A stretch of DNA of 64,000 nucleotides from Pseudomonas mediterranea CFBP 5447 (GCF_000774145.1 NZ_KN322986.1:496001-560000); one strand, 5' to 3'. Positions 26,314 through 35,685 are shown, numbered from the stretch's first letter. The notes: a model not told the origin generated them from the sequence alone. Numbers and translations are program-made.

Positions 26314-27444
26314 ATGCCGTTGCTTGCCAGCCCCTTCGCCCAACTCGATCTGATCCGCCAACCCGAACAGCCGAACGAACCGCTGCAAGCTTTCGATGCG
26401 GCCGATGAGTACCTGCTCGCCCATCTGGCCGAACAGCAACCGGCTGCAAGTACTCGGGTCCTGGTGCTCAATGACGGCTTCGGCGCCCTCGCCGCCAGCC
26501 TGGCCGGCCAGGTTGAAGTAATCAGCAGCAGCGACTCGTTCCTGGCCTTGCAAGCATTGCAGAAAAATCTGGTGCGTAACGGACGCCCCTTCGATGCGGT
26601 GCCGGTACTACCGGCCAGTGAACCGTTGACCGGACCCTTCGACAGGGTCTTGATCAAAGTGCCGAAGACCCTGGCCCTGCTGGAAGAACAACTGAGTCGC
26701 CTGCAAGGCCAACTGGCCCCCGGCGCCCAAGTGGTGGCGGGCGCAATGATCAAGCACCTGCCCCGGGCAGCCGGCGACCTGCTGGAGCGTTACATCGGCC
26801 CGGTGCAGGCCTCGCTGGCGGTGAAGAAGGCTCGCCTGTTGATCGCCACGCCGCAAACCGCCTCGTCGGCCCCGCAGGTATCGCCCTACCCCACCCGCTA
26901 CTGGCTGGACGAGCCGAAGATTGAATTGCTCAACCACGCCAATGTGTTCTGCCGCGAAGGACTGGACATCGGCACCCGGGCCTTCCTGCCGCATCTGCCC
27001 ACGAACCTGGGGACAGCCCGGGTCGCTGACCTGGGCTGCGGCAACGGCGTGCTGGCCATTGCCAGCGCCCTGCGCAACCCCGAAGCGCATTACACGTTGG
27101 TGGATGAGTCCTTCATGGCCGTGCAATCGGCCGCCGAGAACTGGCGAGCGGCCTTGGGCGAGCGCAAGGTCACCGTACGGGCCGGCGATGGCCTGGCCGG
27201 GCAACCAGCGCAGTCGCTGGACGTGGTGCTGTGCAATCCACCGTTCCATCAACAGCAGGTGGTGGGCGATTTCCTGGCCTGGCGGATGTTCCAACAGGCC
27301 CGCGAAGCGCTGGTGGTTGGCGGCGCGCTGTACATCGTGGGCAACCGGCACCTGGGCTATCACAGCAAACTGGCGCGGCTGTTCCGCAGCGTCGAGCAAG
27401 TGGCCGCCACGCCGAAGTTCGTGATTCTCAAGGCTCGGAAATAA
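26314..27444 (+). CDS. rlmG: 23S rRNA (guanine-1835-N2)-methyltransferase RlmG
   Basis: A 376-residue SAM-dependent methyltransferase. The C-terminal half holds the catalytic domain: SAM motif VADLGCGNGVLAIAS and the NPPFHQ motif typical of exocyclic-amine N-methyltransferases; the N-terminal half is the inactive duplicate domain (VLVLNDGFGALAASLAG, LIKVPKTLALLEEQL) that binds RNA in RlmG/RsmC enzymes. Length and motif NPPFH fit RlmG rather than RsmC. It is convergent with the small DUF2474 gene. Confidence 0.92.
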   Translation: MPLLASPFAQLDLIRQPEQPNEPLQAFDAADEYLLAHLAEQQPAASTRVLVLNDGFGALAASLAGQVEVISSSDSFLALQALQKNLVRNGRPFDAVPVLPASEPLTGPFDRVLIKVPKTLALLEEQLSRLQGQLAPGAQVVAGAMIKHLPRAAGDLLERYIGPVQASLAVKKARLLIATPQTASSAPQVSPYPTRYWLDEPKIELLNHANVFCREGLDIGTRAFLPHLPTNLGTARVADLGCGNGVLAIASALRNPEAHYTLVDESFMAVQSAAENWRAALGERKVTVRAGDGLAGQPAQSLDVVLCNPPFHQQQVVGDFLAWRMFQQAREALVVGGALYIVGNRHLGYHSKLARLFRSVEQVAATPKFVILKARK

Positions 27445-27479
27445 CTCGCCTGGCGGGGCAGCGTTGCCCCGGCCGGATA

Positions 27480-27644
27480 TCAATGAGTCGTCAGCCCCGC
27501 AGCATTCATGAACATCCGCATCAGGCTGGCGACGATGAACAGCGCCAGCACGCTGCCCATCCAGATCCCCGCCAACCAACCCAGACGCTGCCAGAGCGGC
27601 TTGCGTTCGGCGGCTTCGATGTCCTTCAAGTCCGGCTTGGCCAT
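27480..27644 (-). CDS. DUF2474 single-helix protein of the CIO oxidase operon
   Basis: A 54-residue protein: a charged start (MAKPDLKDIEAAERKPLWQRL) then one membrane helix (GWLAGIWMGSVLALFIVASLMRMF). It begins 22 bases after cioB with GGGGGGA upstream. Small single-helix proteins commonly follow cydAB (CydX in E. coli); DUF2474 occupies that place in the cyanide-insensitive subclass, so it is probably a third subunit or assembly factor of the oxidase. The role is inferred from position and size. Confidence 0.85.
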   Translation of the reverse strand: MAKPDLKDIEAAERKPLWQRLGWLAGIWMGSVLALFIVASLMRMFMNAAGLTTH

Positions 27645-27665
27645 TTCAATCCCCCCGCTGCTCGG

Positions 27666-28673
27666 TCAATGGTAACCGTCGTCATGGGTGACCTTGCCCC
27701 GGAACACGTAGTAGCTCCAGAAGGTGTACACCAGGATCAACGGGATGATGAACAGCGTGCCCACCAACATGAACCCCTGGCTCTGGGGCGGTGAGGCGGC
27801 ATCCCAGATCGAGATGGACGGCGGCACGATGTTCGGCCAGAGGCTGATGCCCAGGCCGCTGTAGCCAAGGAATATCAGCACCAGCGTCAGGATGAACGGC
27901 GTGTAGTGCGCGTTGCGGGCGACGGCGCGGAATAACCCGTACATGGTCACCAGTACCAGGATCGGCACCGGCAGGAACCAGAACAGGTTCGGCAGTGTGA
28001 ACCAGCGCGCGGCGATTTCGGCGTGGGCCAACGGCGTCCAGAGGCTGACGATGCCGATCACCGCCAGCACCACGAACGCCAGCGGCCGGGCGAGGTCGTG
28101 CATCTGTTCCTGCAATTTGCCCTCGGTCTTCATGATCAGCCAGGTACACCCGAGCAAGGCATAGGCTGCGATCAAGGCCATGCCGCAGAACATCGTGAAC
28201 GGCGTGAGCCAGTCCAGGGAACCGCCGGCGAACTGGCGATTGACCACCTGGAACCCATCGATGAACGCGCCCAGCGCCACCCCCTGGAAGAAGGTGGCGG
28301 TCAGCGATCCGCCAATGAACGCCTTGTCCCAGAGATGTCGCTTTTCGGCCTTGGCCTTGAAGCGGAACTCGAAGGCGACACCACGAAAAATCAGGCCGAT
28401 GAGCATCAGGATCAGCGGCAGGTACAGCGCCGACAGCACCACCGAGTAAGCCAGTGGAAACGCCCCGAACAGGCCGGCACCGCCCAGCACCAGCCAGGTT
28501 TCATTACCGTCCCAGACCGGTGCCACGGTATTCATCATCACGTCGCGGTCGCGCTCGCCCTTGATGAAGGGGAAGAGAATGCCGATTCCCAGGTCGAAAC
28601 CGTCCATGATCACGTACATCATGATGCCGAAGATGATGACCACGGCCCAGATCAGCGGAAGATCAATACCCAT
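27666..28673 (-). CDS. cioB: Cyanide-insensitive bd-type quinol oxidase, subunit II
   Basis: A 335-residue inner-membrane subunit with about eight helices, matching CydB/CioB. Seen motifs include MYVIMDGFDLGIGILFPFIKGERDRDVMMNTVAPVWDGNETWLVLGGAGLFGAFP near the N-terminus, the family hallmark. It pairs with subunit I, whose gene ends only three bases upstream, in a terminal oxidase that reduces O2 with electrons from ubiquinol. The operon continues with the DUF2474 gene. Confidence 0.95.
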   Translation of the reverse strand: MGIDLPLIWAVVIIFGIMMYVIMDGFDLGIGILFPFIKGERDRDVMMNTVAPVWDGNETWLVLGGAGLFGAFPLAYSVVLSALYLPLILMLIGLIFRGVAFEFRFKAKAEKRHLWDKAFIGGSLTATFFQGVALGAFIDGFQVVNRQFAGGSLDWLTPFTMFCGMALIAAYALLGCTWLIMKTEGKLQEQMHDLARPLAFVVLAVIGIVSLWTPLAHAEIAARWFTLPNLFWFLPVPILVLVTMYGLFRAVARNAHYTPFILTLVLIFLGYSGLGISLWPNIVPPSISIWDAASPPQSQGFMLVGTLFIIPLILVYTFWSYYVFRGKVTHDDGYH

Positions 28674-28676
28674 GAC

Positions 28677-30116
28677 TCAATTCCCCTTGTTCGAGCGGTC
28701 GTTGTGGTCCATCTCTTCGTCGCCCTCGTTGGCGGCCGACAGTGGCCGCGCCGGGGTACGTTTCTGGCCCGGGCCGCCATCGGTCGGCTCGGCCTCGTGG
28801 GCCACCGGCCCTTTGCGCACCAGGCGCATCATGTAACTCAGGCCGGCACCGAACAGCGCGAAATAGACCACGACGAACAACACCAGGGTGATACTCATCT
28901 GAGCGAAGCTATGCCCGGACGACGCATCGGCCGTACGCATCAGGCCGTAGACCACCCACGGCTGGCGGCCGATCTCGGTGGTGAACCAGCCGGCCAGGAT
29001 CGCGACCAGGCCGGACGGGCCCATCCACAACACCAGGTGGAGGAACGGCCGCGATTGATAGAGTCGGTCGTTGCGGCGCAACCAGAGGCTGCACAGGCCG
29101 GTGAAAATCATCAGCAATCCCAGGCCCACCATGACCCGGAACGACCAGAACACGATGGTCGAATTCGGTCGGTCCTCAGGCGGGAACTCCTTGAGGGCCG
29201 GCACCTGCTTGTCCAGGCTGTGGGTCAGGATCAGGCTGCCCAGGTAAGGAATCTCCACGGCGAAGCGGGTCTTCTCCGCCTTCATATCCGGAAGGCCGAA
29301 CAGAATCAGCGGCGTGGGCTCGTTGCCGACGTTTTCCCAATGGCCTTCGATGGCCGCGATCTTCGCCGGTTGATGCTTGAGGGTATTGAGGCCATGGAAG
29401 TCGCCGATCACCGCCTGTACCGGCGCCACCAGCAATGCCATCCACATCGCCATCGAGAGCATCCGGCGGATGGCCGGTGTATCGCGCCCGCGCAACAAAT
29501 GCCAGGCGGCCGATGAGCCGACGAAGAACGCCGTGGCGACAAACGCCGCGGTGGACATGTGCAGCAGGCGATAAGGAAACGAAGGATTGAAGACCACCGC
29601 CAGCCAGTCCACCGGGATGACCCGGCCATCGACGATTTCATAGCCCTGGGGCGTCTGCATCCAGCTGTTGGAAGACAGGATCCAGAATGTCGAGATCAGC
29701 GTGCCGATCGCCACCATGACCGTGGAAAAAAAGTGCAGGCCTCGGCCGACCCTACTCCAACCGAACAACATCACGCCGAGAAAGCCCGCTTCGAGGAAGA
29801 ACGCCGTGAGTACTTCGTAGGTCAGGAGCGGTCCGGTGACGGCACCGGCGAAGTCCGAAAATCGGCTCCAATTGGTACCGAACTGATAAGCCATGACCAA
29901 CCCGGAGACCACGCCCATGCCGAAGTTGACGGCGAATATCTTCGACCAGAAGTGGTACAGATCGCGGTAGGTATCGTCGCGGGTCTTGAGCCACAGGCCT
30001 TCGAGTACCGCGAGATAACTCGCCAGGCCGATGGTGATGGCCGGGAACAGGATGTGGAACGAGATCGTGAATGCGAACTGGATCCGGGCGAGATCGAGCG
30101 CCTCCAAACCGAACAT
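28677..30116 (-). CDS. cioA: Cyanide-insensitive bd-type quinol oxidase, subunit I
   Basis: A 479-residue subunit carrying the haems. Haem ligand His21 is in ISFHILFPA, a second His in LLHMSTAAF, and the b558 Met in FWSFRVMVGLG; the GRQPW signature is present (TTEIGRQPWVVYGLMRTADASS). The Q-loop is short, as in the cyanide-insensitive oxidase (CIO) subclass rather than E. coli CydA. CIO lets Pseudomonas respire when haem-copper oxidases are poisoned, for example by its own cyanide. AGAGGAAG precedes the start. An ANR/FNR box lies 155 bases upstream. Confidence 0.95.
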   Translation of the reverse strand: MFGLEALDLARIQFAFTISFHILFPAITIGLASYLAVLEGLWLKTRDDTYRDLYHFWSKIFAVNFGMGVVSGLVMAYQFGTNWSRFSDFAGAVTGPLLTYEVLTAFFLEAGFLGVMLFGWSRVGRGLHFFSTVMVAIGTLISTFWILSSNSWMQTPQGYEIVDGRVIPVDWLAVVFNPSFPYRLLHMSTAAFVATAFFVGSSAAWHLLRGRDTPAIRRMLSMAMWMALLVAPVQAVIGDFHGLNTLKHQPAKIAAIEGHWENVGNEPTPLILFGLPDMKAEKTRFAVEIPYLGSLILTHSLDKQVPALKEFPPEDRPNSTIVFWSFRVMVGLGLLMIFTGLCSLWLRRNDRLYQSRPFLHLVLWMGPSGLVAILAGWFTTEIGRQPWVVYGLMRTADASSGHSFAQMSITLVLFVVVYFALFGAGLSYMMRLVRKGPVAHEAEPTDGGPGQKRTPARPLSAANEGDEEMDHNDRSNKGN

Positions 30117-30271
30117 AAGTCTTCCTCTGTCAGGTAAAACCGGCTGCGGGCGGGGCCTGCATCGCTGCCCCCAGGGATATGGAGTGCGACGCTTTTCAAA
30201 TCGTTCTTTTTAAAACCGTCACAACGCAGGAACCTGGCCGGTTGGCCACCAGATCGACGCCCCAAGCGGAG

Positions 30272-30285
30272 TTGATCTGGATCAA
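30272..30285. promoter_or_regulatory. ANR/FNR box upstream of cioA
   Basis: TTGATCTGGATCAA is a full match to the TTGAT-N4-ATCAA consensus of FNR-type regulators. It lies 155 bases before the cioA start and over 300 bases before the divergent MFS gene. In P. aeruginosa ANR represses cioAB at low oxygen. Confidence 0.85.
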
Positions 30286-30398
30286 GCAATGTTCAAAGAG
30301 TAGTCGCATTCTCGCCGATGAACGGCGTGGTCTTTTGTCGCGTGACAGGTTGACTCAGTGGCTGGCAACGCTGTTGCAGCTTGCCTGTACTGCAAATC

Positions 30399-30483
30399 TG
30401 TGGGAGCAAGGCTTGCCCGCGATGCAGGCACCTCGGTCTCGGGGATACTCCGAACAGCATCGCGAGCAAGCTTTGCTCCCACA
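30399..30483. repeat. REP/REPIN pair with mixed subtypes
   Basis: The left arm is TGTGGGAGCAAGGCTTGCCC and the right arm ATCGCGAGCAAGCTTTGCTC-CCACA, so the two arms are not the same subtype. The whole 30117-30600 spacer holds this repeat, the ANR box and two promoters, but no gene that I can see. Confidence 0.85.
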
Positions 30484-30600
30484 AGAAATTCGGTATTCCA
30501 CCCAAAGATCGATGTCTGGCTAACTATTTTTTCGCTGGTCGCAACTTCCAGTTACAGCTCGGTGATAATCTCGCTGCCTTCATCAGTGGATCCGTCATCG

Positions 30601-31851
30601 ATGCCCAGCCAAGCGCCCACGCTGCTCCGTCACCACCGCCCCTTCATCGCCTTCTGGCTGGCCCGGATCTTCACCGCCAGCGGTTTTCAGATGCTCACCG
30701 TGGCCATCGGCTGGAACCTTTACCAACTGACCGGCAACGTCCTGGACCTGGGCCTTGTGGGGTTGGTGGAATTCGCGCCGCGGGTGCTGTTCATGTTGCA
30801 CACCGGGCATGTAGCGGACCGCTATGACCGGCGCAAGGTCGCGGCGATCTGCCAGTCGTTGCAAGCGATGATCGCCCTGGCCCTGGCGATCGGCAGCGCC
30901 ACCGACAATGTCACGCGAGAGATGATCTTCATCCTCGCCTTCCTGCTGGGCGCCGCCCGCTCCTTTGAAATGCCGACCACCCAGGCACTGTTGCCGAGCA
31001 TCGTACCGGCCGCGCTGTTTCCCCGTGCCGTGGCCGCCGCGCAATCGGCCCAGCAGTCAGCCACCATCGTCGCCCCGGCCCTCGGTGGCCTGCTGTATGC
31101 CTTCGGCAGTGTCTGGGTCTATGGACCGACCGTGGTGCTCTACCTCATCGCCTGCAGCCTGATGCTCAACCTGCCCGCTCGCCAGACGCCGCTGAACAAA
31201 GGCAAGGCGACCCTGGATTCATTGCTGGCCGGGATCCGTTTCATCCGCAGCCGCCCGGACATTCTCGGCGCCATTTCCCTGGATCTGTTCGCAGTCCTGC
31301 TGGGCGGCGCGACGGCGCTGCTGCCGGTATTCGCCAAGGACATCCTGCTCACCGGCCCCTGGGGCCTGGGCCTGTTGCGCTCGGCCCCGGCGGTCGGTGC
31401 CCTGCTGATGTCGCTGTGGCTGGCGCGGTTCGCCGTGGAACGCCAGGTGGGCCGGGTGATGTTCAGCGCCGTGGGCGTGTTCGGCGTCGCCACCATTGCG
31501 TTCGGCCTCTCCACCTCGTTCTGGTTTTCCCTGGCGGTGCTGGTGGTGCTGGGCGCGGCGGACATGATCAGCATGGTGATCCGCGCGTCCTTCGTGCAGT
31601 TGGAAACACCGGATGAGATGCGCGGCCGGGTCAGCGCGGTGAACGGGCTGTTCATCGGCGCGTCGAACCAGCTGGGCGAATTCGAGTCAGGCCTGACCGC
31701 CCACTGGTTCGGCACGGTGCCGGCGGTGGTCATGGGCGGCGTCGGTACGCTGCTGGTGACCGGGGCCTGGATCAAACTGTTCCCGACCCTGGCCAACCGC
31801 GACCGGATGCATGAACCGGTGGACGACGCTAAAGCAACTTATCCAGGGTGA
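30601..31851 (+). CDS. MFS transporter (EntS-like, MFS_3 group)
   Basis: A 416-residue inner-membrane protein with about twelve helices. Motifs of the enterobactin-exporter-like branch are visible: FIAFWLARIFTASGFQMLTVAIGWNLYQLTG and GHVADRYDRRKV (the MFS loop 2-3 motif). Such proteins export siderophores or drugs; the cargo here is unknown. ATG 30601 gives a plausible N-terminus, and an in-frame GTG at 30586 is the alternative; ribosome binding sites for both are weak. Its end overlaps the end of the convergent molybdoenzyme gene by 23 bases. Confidence 0.88.
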   Translation: MPSQAPTLLRHHRPFIAFWLARIFTASGFQMLTVAIGWNLYQLTGNVLDLGLVGLVEFAPRVLFMLHTGHVADRYDRRKVAAICQSLQAMIALALAIGSATDNVTREMIFILAFLLGAARSFEMPTTQALLPSIVPAALFPRAVAAAQSAQQSATIVAPALGGLLYAFGSVWVYGPTVVLYLIACSLMLNLPARQTPLNKGKATLDSLLAGIRFIRSRPDILGAISLDLFAVLLGGATALLPVFAKDILLTGPWGLGLLRSAPAVGALLMSLWLARFAVERQVGRVMFSAVGVFGVATIAFGLSTSFWFSLAVLVVLGAADMISMVIRASFVQLETPDEMRGRVSAVNGLFIGASNQLGEFESGLTAHWFGTVPAVVMGGVGTLLVTGAWIKLFPTLANRDRMHEPVDDAKATYPG

Positions 31852-34030
31852 TGGGGAAGTCCCGCACCCGCTTGCCGGTGGCGTGATAAATCGCATTGGC
31901 CACCGCCGCCGCCACGCCGACGATACCGATTTCACCGACGCCCTTGGAACCCAGCGCGTTCACGATGTCGTCCGGTTCTTCGACGAAAACCACATCGATG
32001 TCACCGATATCGGCATTCACCGGCACGTGGTACTCGGCAAGGTTGTGATTCATGTGGCGTCCCAGGCCATGGTCGGTCAGGGTCTCTTCGTGCAACGCCA
32101 TGCCGACGCCCCAGACCACGCCGCCGAGGATCTGGCTGCGGGCCGTTTTCGGGTTGATCACCCGTCCCGCCGCAATCGCGCTGACCACCCGATTGACCTT
32201 CACCGTCCCCAAGTCCTCGTCCACCGCTACTTCGACGAACACCGCCGAATGCGTGGCGGTGGCATAGGCCTGGCGCTTCTTGTCCGGCTCGGCGGTCACC
32301 TGGGCCTGCAACGGTGTCTCACCACTGTTTTGCGCCAACTCCGCCAACGACACGCAGGCATCGCCCAGGCGCAACTGACCGTCGGCAAACGTCACCTGCT
32401 CAAGGGTCGCGCCGCTGAAGGCCGGACAGGTCTGCCGGGCCACGGCCAGCAGTTTTTCCTTGAGAGCTTCACAGGCCTGCTGCACCGCTGTGCCCACCGA
32501 CGAGACAGTGAACGAGCCACCTTGCAGCGGTGCGGTCGGCAGGGATGAATCGCCGAGGATGAACCGGACATTTTCCAGCGCAACCCCTGACGCCTCGGCG
32601 GCGATCTGGGTCATGACGGTGTAGGTGCCGGTACCGATGTCCGTGGTGGCACTGCTGACGGTCAGCTTGCCATCAGCCGCCAGCGAAGCCTGGGCACTGG
32701 CCTTCTGCTGCATGGCTTCCCAGACACCGCCCGCCATGCCCCAACCCACCAGATGCCGGCCCGTGCGCATGCTGCGCGGTTCCGGATTGCGCTTGTCCCA
32801 GCCGAAACGCTGGGCACCTTCGGCATAGCATTCGCGCAACGCCTTGCTGGAATACGGCTTGCCTTCGTTCTCGTTACGCTCGGCATAGTTGATCAACCGC
32901 AACTGGAGTGGATCGATCGCCAGGGCACAGGCCAGCTCGTCCATGGCGCACTCCAGCCCGATCAACCCGAGGGCTGCGCCGGGGGCACGCATGTCCAGCG
33001 GCGTGTAGACATCCAACGGCACCAGTTTGTAGGTCAACTCCACGTTGTCGCAGTGATAGAGCATGCCGCTCCACTCCACCACGTGCTCGGTGAAGTCTTC
33101 GAAGCGCGACGTCTGGCCAATGGCGGTGTGCGCTACGGCCAGCAACCGTCCATTGGCCGCGGCGCCCAATTGCAGGCGTTGCAAGGTCCGCGGCCGATAA
33201 CCGAAGGTGAACATTTGCTGGCGCGTCAGGCTGACCCGTATCGAGCGCTTGAGCGCCAGCGCGGCCATCACCGCCAGGGGCAGCTGGTATTGCGGTCTCA
33301 GCCCGGAGCCGAAGGCACCGCCGACAAACGCGGCGAATACGCGCACCTGTTCTTTCTCAAGCCCGAACACTTTTTGTACGTAGGCCTGGCAGTTTTGCGT
33401 GCCCTGGGTCTTGTCATGGATGTGCAGGCTGCCATCAGGTTGATACAGCACGGTGCTGGCGTGGGGCTCCATCGGGTTGTGATGTTCCACAGGGGTGCTG
33501 TAGGACACATCCACATTGATCGCCGAACTGGCGTACTCACCCTGAAAATTCCCACGGGGCTTGGGCAGTTCGGCCGGTGCCGGATGGGCTTCGTTTTGCA
33601 GGATGGTCAGATCGGTCTGATGGTCTTGGGCTTCATATTCGATTTCAATGAGTGAGCCGGCGTAACGAGCCAGTTCGAGATTCTCCGCAACCACCAGGGC
33701 CAGCGGCTGGCCACTGTAGAGGACCTGGTCGTTGTACAACGGCCGGAACGGCGAACCGTCCGCCGCGTCGGCATCCTGGTAGGGCTCGTCATAGCTGGCG
33801 ATTTTTGGCCGGTTGGTATGGTCGATCACCGCGACTACGCCGGGCAGCGCCAGGGCTCGGGAGGCATCGATGCGCACCACGCGGCCACGGGCGACAGTAC
33901 CGGACACGACGCTGCCATGCAGCAAGCCTTCCTCAGGGTATTCGCCCGCATAACGGGCCCGGCCCGTCACCTTGAGCAAGCCATCGACCCGGTCCAGCGG
34001 CTGCCCCATGGGTTTGTTCGGTGCATTCAT
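31829..34030 (-). CDS. paoC: Molybdopterin-binding subunit of a PaoABC-like aldehyde oxidoreductase
   Basis: A 733-residue xanthine-dehydrogenase-family large subunit, close in length to E. coli PaoC (YagR). The active-site Glu is E700 in GSKGVGEIGIVG near the C-terminus; VGGAFGSGLRPQYQLP and GMLYHCDNVELTYKLVPLDVYTPLDMRAPG hold cofactor and substrate pocket residues. The enzyme should hydroxylate aldehydes to acids on a molybdenum cofactor. Its ATG overlaps the stop of the FAD subunit gene (ATGA), so the three subunits are translated together. No XdhC/PaoD-type maturation gene is beside it. Confidence 0.9.
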   Translation of the reverse strand: MNAPNKPMGQPLDRVDGLLKVTGRARYAGEYPEEGLLHGSVVSGTVARGRVVRIDASRALALPGVVAVIDHTNRPKIASYDEPYQDADAADGSPFRPLYNDQVLYSGQPLALVVAENLELARYAGSLIEIEYEAQDHQTDLTILQNEAHPAPAELPKPRGNFQGEYASSAINVDVSYSTPVEHHNPMEPHASTVLYQPDGSLHIHDKTQGTQNCQAYVQKVFGLEKEQVRVFAAFVGGAFGSGLRPQYQLPLAVMAALALKRSIRVSLTRQQMFTFGYRPRTLQRLQLGAAANGRLLAVAHTAIGQTSRFEDFTEHVVEWSGMLYHCDNVELTYKLVPLDVYTPLDMRAPGAALGLIGLECAMDELACALAIDPLQLRLINYAERNENEGKPYSSKALRECYAEGAQRFGWDKRNPEPRSMRTGRHLVGWGMAGGVWEAMQQKASAQASLAADGKLTVSSATTDIGTGTYTVMTQIAAEASGVALENVRFILGDSSLPTAPLQGGSFTVSSVGTAVQQACEALKEKLLAVARQTCPAFSGATLEQVTFADGQLRLGDACVSLAELAQNSGETPLQAQVTAEPDKKRQAYATATHSAVFVEVAVDEDLGTVKVNRVVSAIAAGRVINPKTARSQILGGVVWGVGMALHEETLTDHGLGRHMNHNLAEYHVPVNADIGDIDVVFVEEPDDIVNALGSKGVGEIGIVGVAAAVANAIYHATGKRVRDFPITLDKLL

Positions 34031-35016
34031 CTGGCTTCTCCTCCCAGTGCGGCATCGCTCAAGGCGCGAACGATCGCCCGGCGCGCCAGCCTGACCTTGA
34101 AGCCGTTGTGGGCCAACGGCTCGGCGTTCTGCAGCAGCGCGTCGGCGGCGGCCGTGAAGGTTTCGCGGCTGACGGTCTGGCCCGCCAGCCAACTCTCCAC
34201 GGCCCGGTCGCGCCAGGGTTTGTGGGCAACGCCTCCCAGGGCCAGGCGCGCCTGGCGGATGACCGGCCCCTCCAGCTCCAGCGCCGCCGCCACGGAAACC
34301 AGCGCAAACGCGTAGGAAGCCCGGTCCCGGATCTTCAGGTAATGGCTGTGTTCGGCAAAACCGGCGGCAGGCAACTCGATGGCGGTGATCAGCTCATCAT
34401 CGGCCAGTTGATTGTCCCGCTCCGGTGCATCGCCGGGCAGTCGGTGGAAGTCGGCGAACTCGATGGTCCGCGCCCCGCCTCGACCAAGGACATGGACCAC
34501 CGCCTCGAGGGCGGCCAGCGCGACACACATGTCGGAAGGATGGGTCGCAACGCAATGATCGCTCGCGCCGAAAATCGCATGGATCCGGTTCAGTCCATCC
34601 CGCGCCGGACAGCCACTGCCGGGCTGGCGCTTGTTGCAGGGCACGTTGGCGTCATAGAAGTAATAACAGCGGGTCCGTTGCAGCAGGTTGCCACCGGTGC
34701 TGGCCATGTTGCGCAGCTGCGGCGAGGCGCCGGCCAGGATCGCCTGGGACAACAGCGGATAACGACGCTCGATCCACGGATGCCAGGCCAGGTCGGCATT
34801 GCTCACCAAGGCACCGATCATCACGCCGCCGGAAGGGGTTTCACTGAGGTCCGCCAGGGGCAGGCCGGTAATGTCGATCAGATGCGCGGGGCGGGTGAGG
34901 TTTTCTTTCATCAGGTCCAGCAGGTTGGTACCGCCGGCGATGAAGCGTGACGTGGGACTCGACAAGTCGATGGCCGCCTGCACGGTGTCGGGCTTGCTGT
35001 AGTGGAAGGGGTTCAT
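34027..35016 (-). CDS. paoB: FAD and [4Fe-4S] subunit of a PaoABC-like aldehyde oxidoreductase
   Basis: A 329-residue CO-dehydrogenase/xanthine-dehydrogenase flavoprotein subunit. FAD-binding motifs FIAGGTNLLDLMKENL and ASTGGNLLQRTRC are clear. Between them and the C-terminal domain is a Cys-rich insert (RCYYFYDANVPCNKRQ, GSGCPARDG, SDHCVATHPSDMCVAL) that in E. coli PaoB carries an extra [4Fe-4S] cluster, so the PaoABC subtype is likely. It overlaps paoC by four bases and starts next to the end of paoA. Confidence 0.92.
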   Translation of the reverse strand: MNPFHYSKPDTVQAAIDLSSPTSRFIAGGTNLLDLMKENLTRPAHLIDITGLPLADLSETPSGGVMIGALVSNADLAWHPWIERRYPLLSQAILAGASPQLRNMASTGGNLLQRTRCYYFYDANVPCNKRQPGSGCPARDGLNRIHAIFGASDHCVATHPSDMCVALAALEAVVHVLGRGGARTIEFADFHRLPGDAPERDNQLADDELITAIELPAAGFAEHSHYLKIRDRASYAFALVSVAAALELEGPVIRQARLALGGVAHKPWRDRAVESWLAGQTVSRETFTAAADALLQNAEPLAHNGFKVRLARRAIVRALSDAALGGEAR

Positions 35017-35537
35017 TGGTCGTCCCCCTGCTGCTGGCACAGGGGCAGCGCCTCCTCGATGGCGTCACGGATGTTGTTGTAGGCGCCGCATCGACAAAGG
35101 TTGCCACTCATCAGCTCGCTAATCTGGGCGCTCGTCTGCGCCCTTCCCTCGTTGACCAACCCCACCGCCGAACAGATCTGCCCGGGCGTGCAATAACCGC
35201 ACTGGAAGGCATCATGCTTGATGAACGCCTGCTGCAGGGGATGCAATCGATCGCCATCGGCCAAGCCTTCAATGGTGGTCAGCTCGACGCCGTCGCACAT
35301 CACCGCCAGGGTCAGGCACGCGTTGATGCGCTTGCCATCGCGCAGCACGGTACAGGCACCGCATTGGCCGTGGTCACAGCCTTTCTTGCTGCCCACCAGA
35401 TCCAACTGCTCGCGCAACAGGTCCAGCAGAGTGGTCCAGGGCAACACTTGCAACTCACGCTCTTGCCCATTGAGTGTCAGACGGATCGGATGGCGGACGA
35501 AGGACGCCTGCGTCGCTTCGGACAGGGTCGCGCTCAT
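35013..35537 (-). CDS. paoA: [2Fe-2S] subunit of a PaoABC-like aldehyde oxidoreductase
   Basis: A 174-residue iron-sulfur subunit. The plant-type cluster motif CDHGQCGACTVLRDGKRINAC and the second cluster motif CGYCTPGQICSA with CRCGAYNNI are complete. Unlike E. coli PaoA, whose long N-terminus holds a twin-Arg export signal, this protein begins directly with the ferredoxin domain (MSATLSEATQASFVRHPIRL), so the enzyme is probably cytoplasmic. GAGGTG precedes the start. First gene of the paoABC-like operon; four-base overlap with paoB. Confidence 0.92.
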   Translation of the reverse strand: MSATLSEATQASFVRHPIRLTLNGQERELQVLPWTTLLDLLREQLDLVGSKKGCDHGQCGACTVLRDGKRINACLTLAVMCDGVELTTIEGLADGDRLHPLQQAFIKHDAFQCGYCTPGQICSAVGLVNEGRAQTSAQISELMSGNLCRCGAYNNIRDAIEEALPLCQQQGDDQ

Positions 35538-35685
35538 GGAACACCTCACGGTTGGACGTACACGCGGCGTTTTGGAAAACCGCCGTCATAAGGGGTACGA
35601 CTTCGGGGTGAGGTGAGTGTTCAAGGTAATTGCGCAGGCCGGGTACAAGCGCTGGCACGGCATGACGCATACATTTGTCGGGCAT

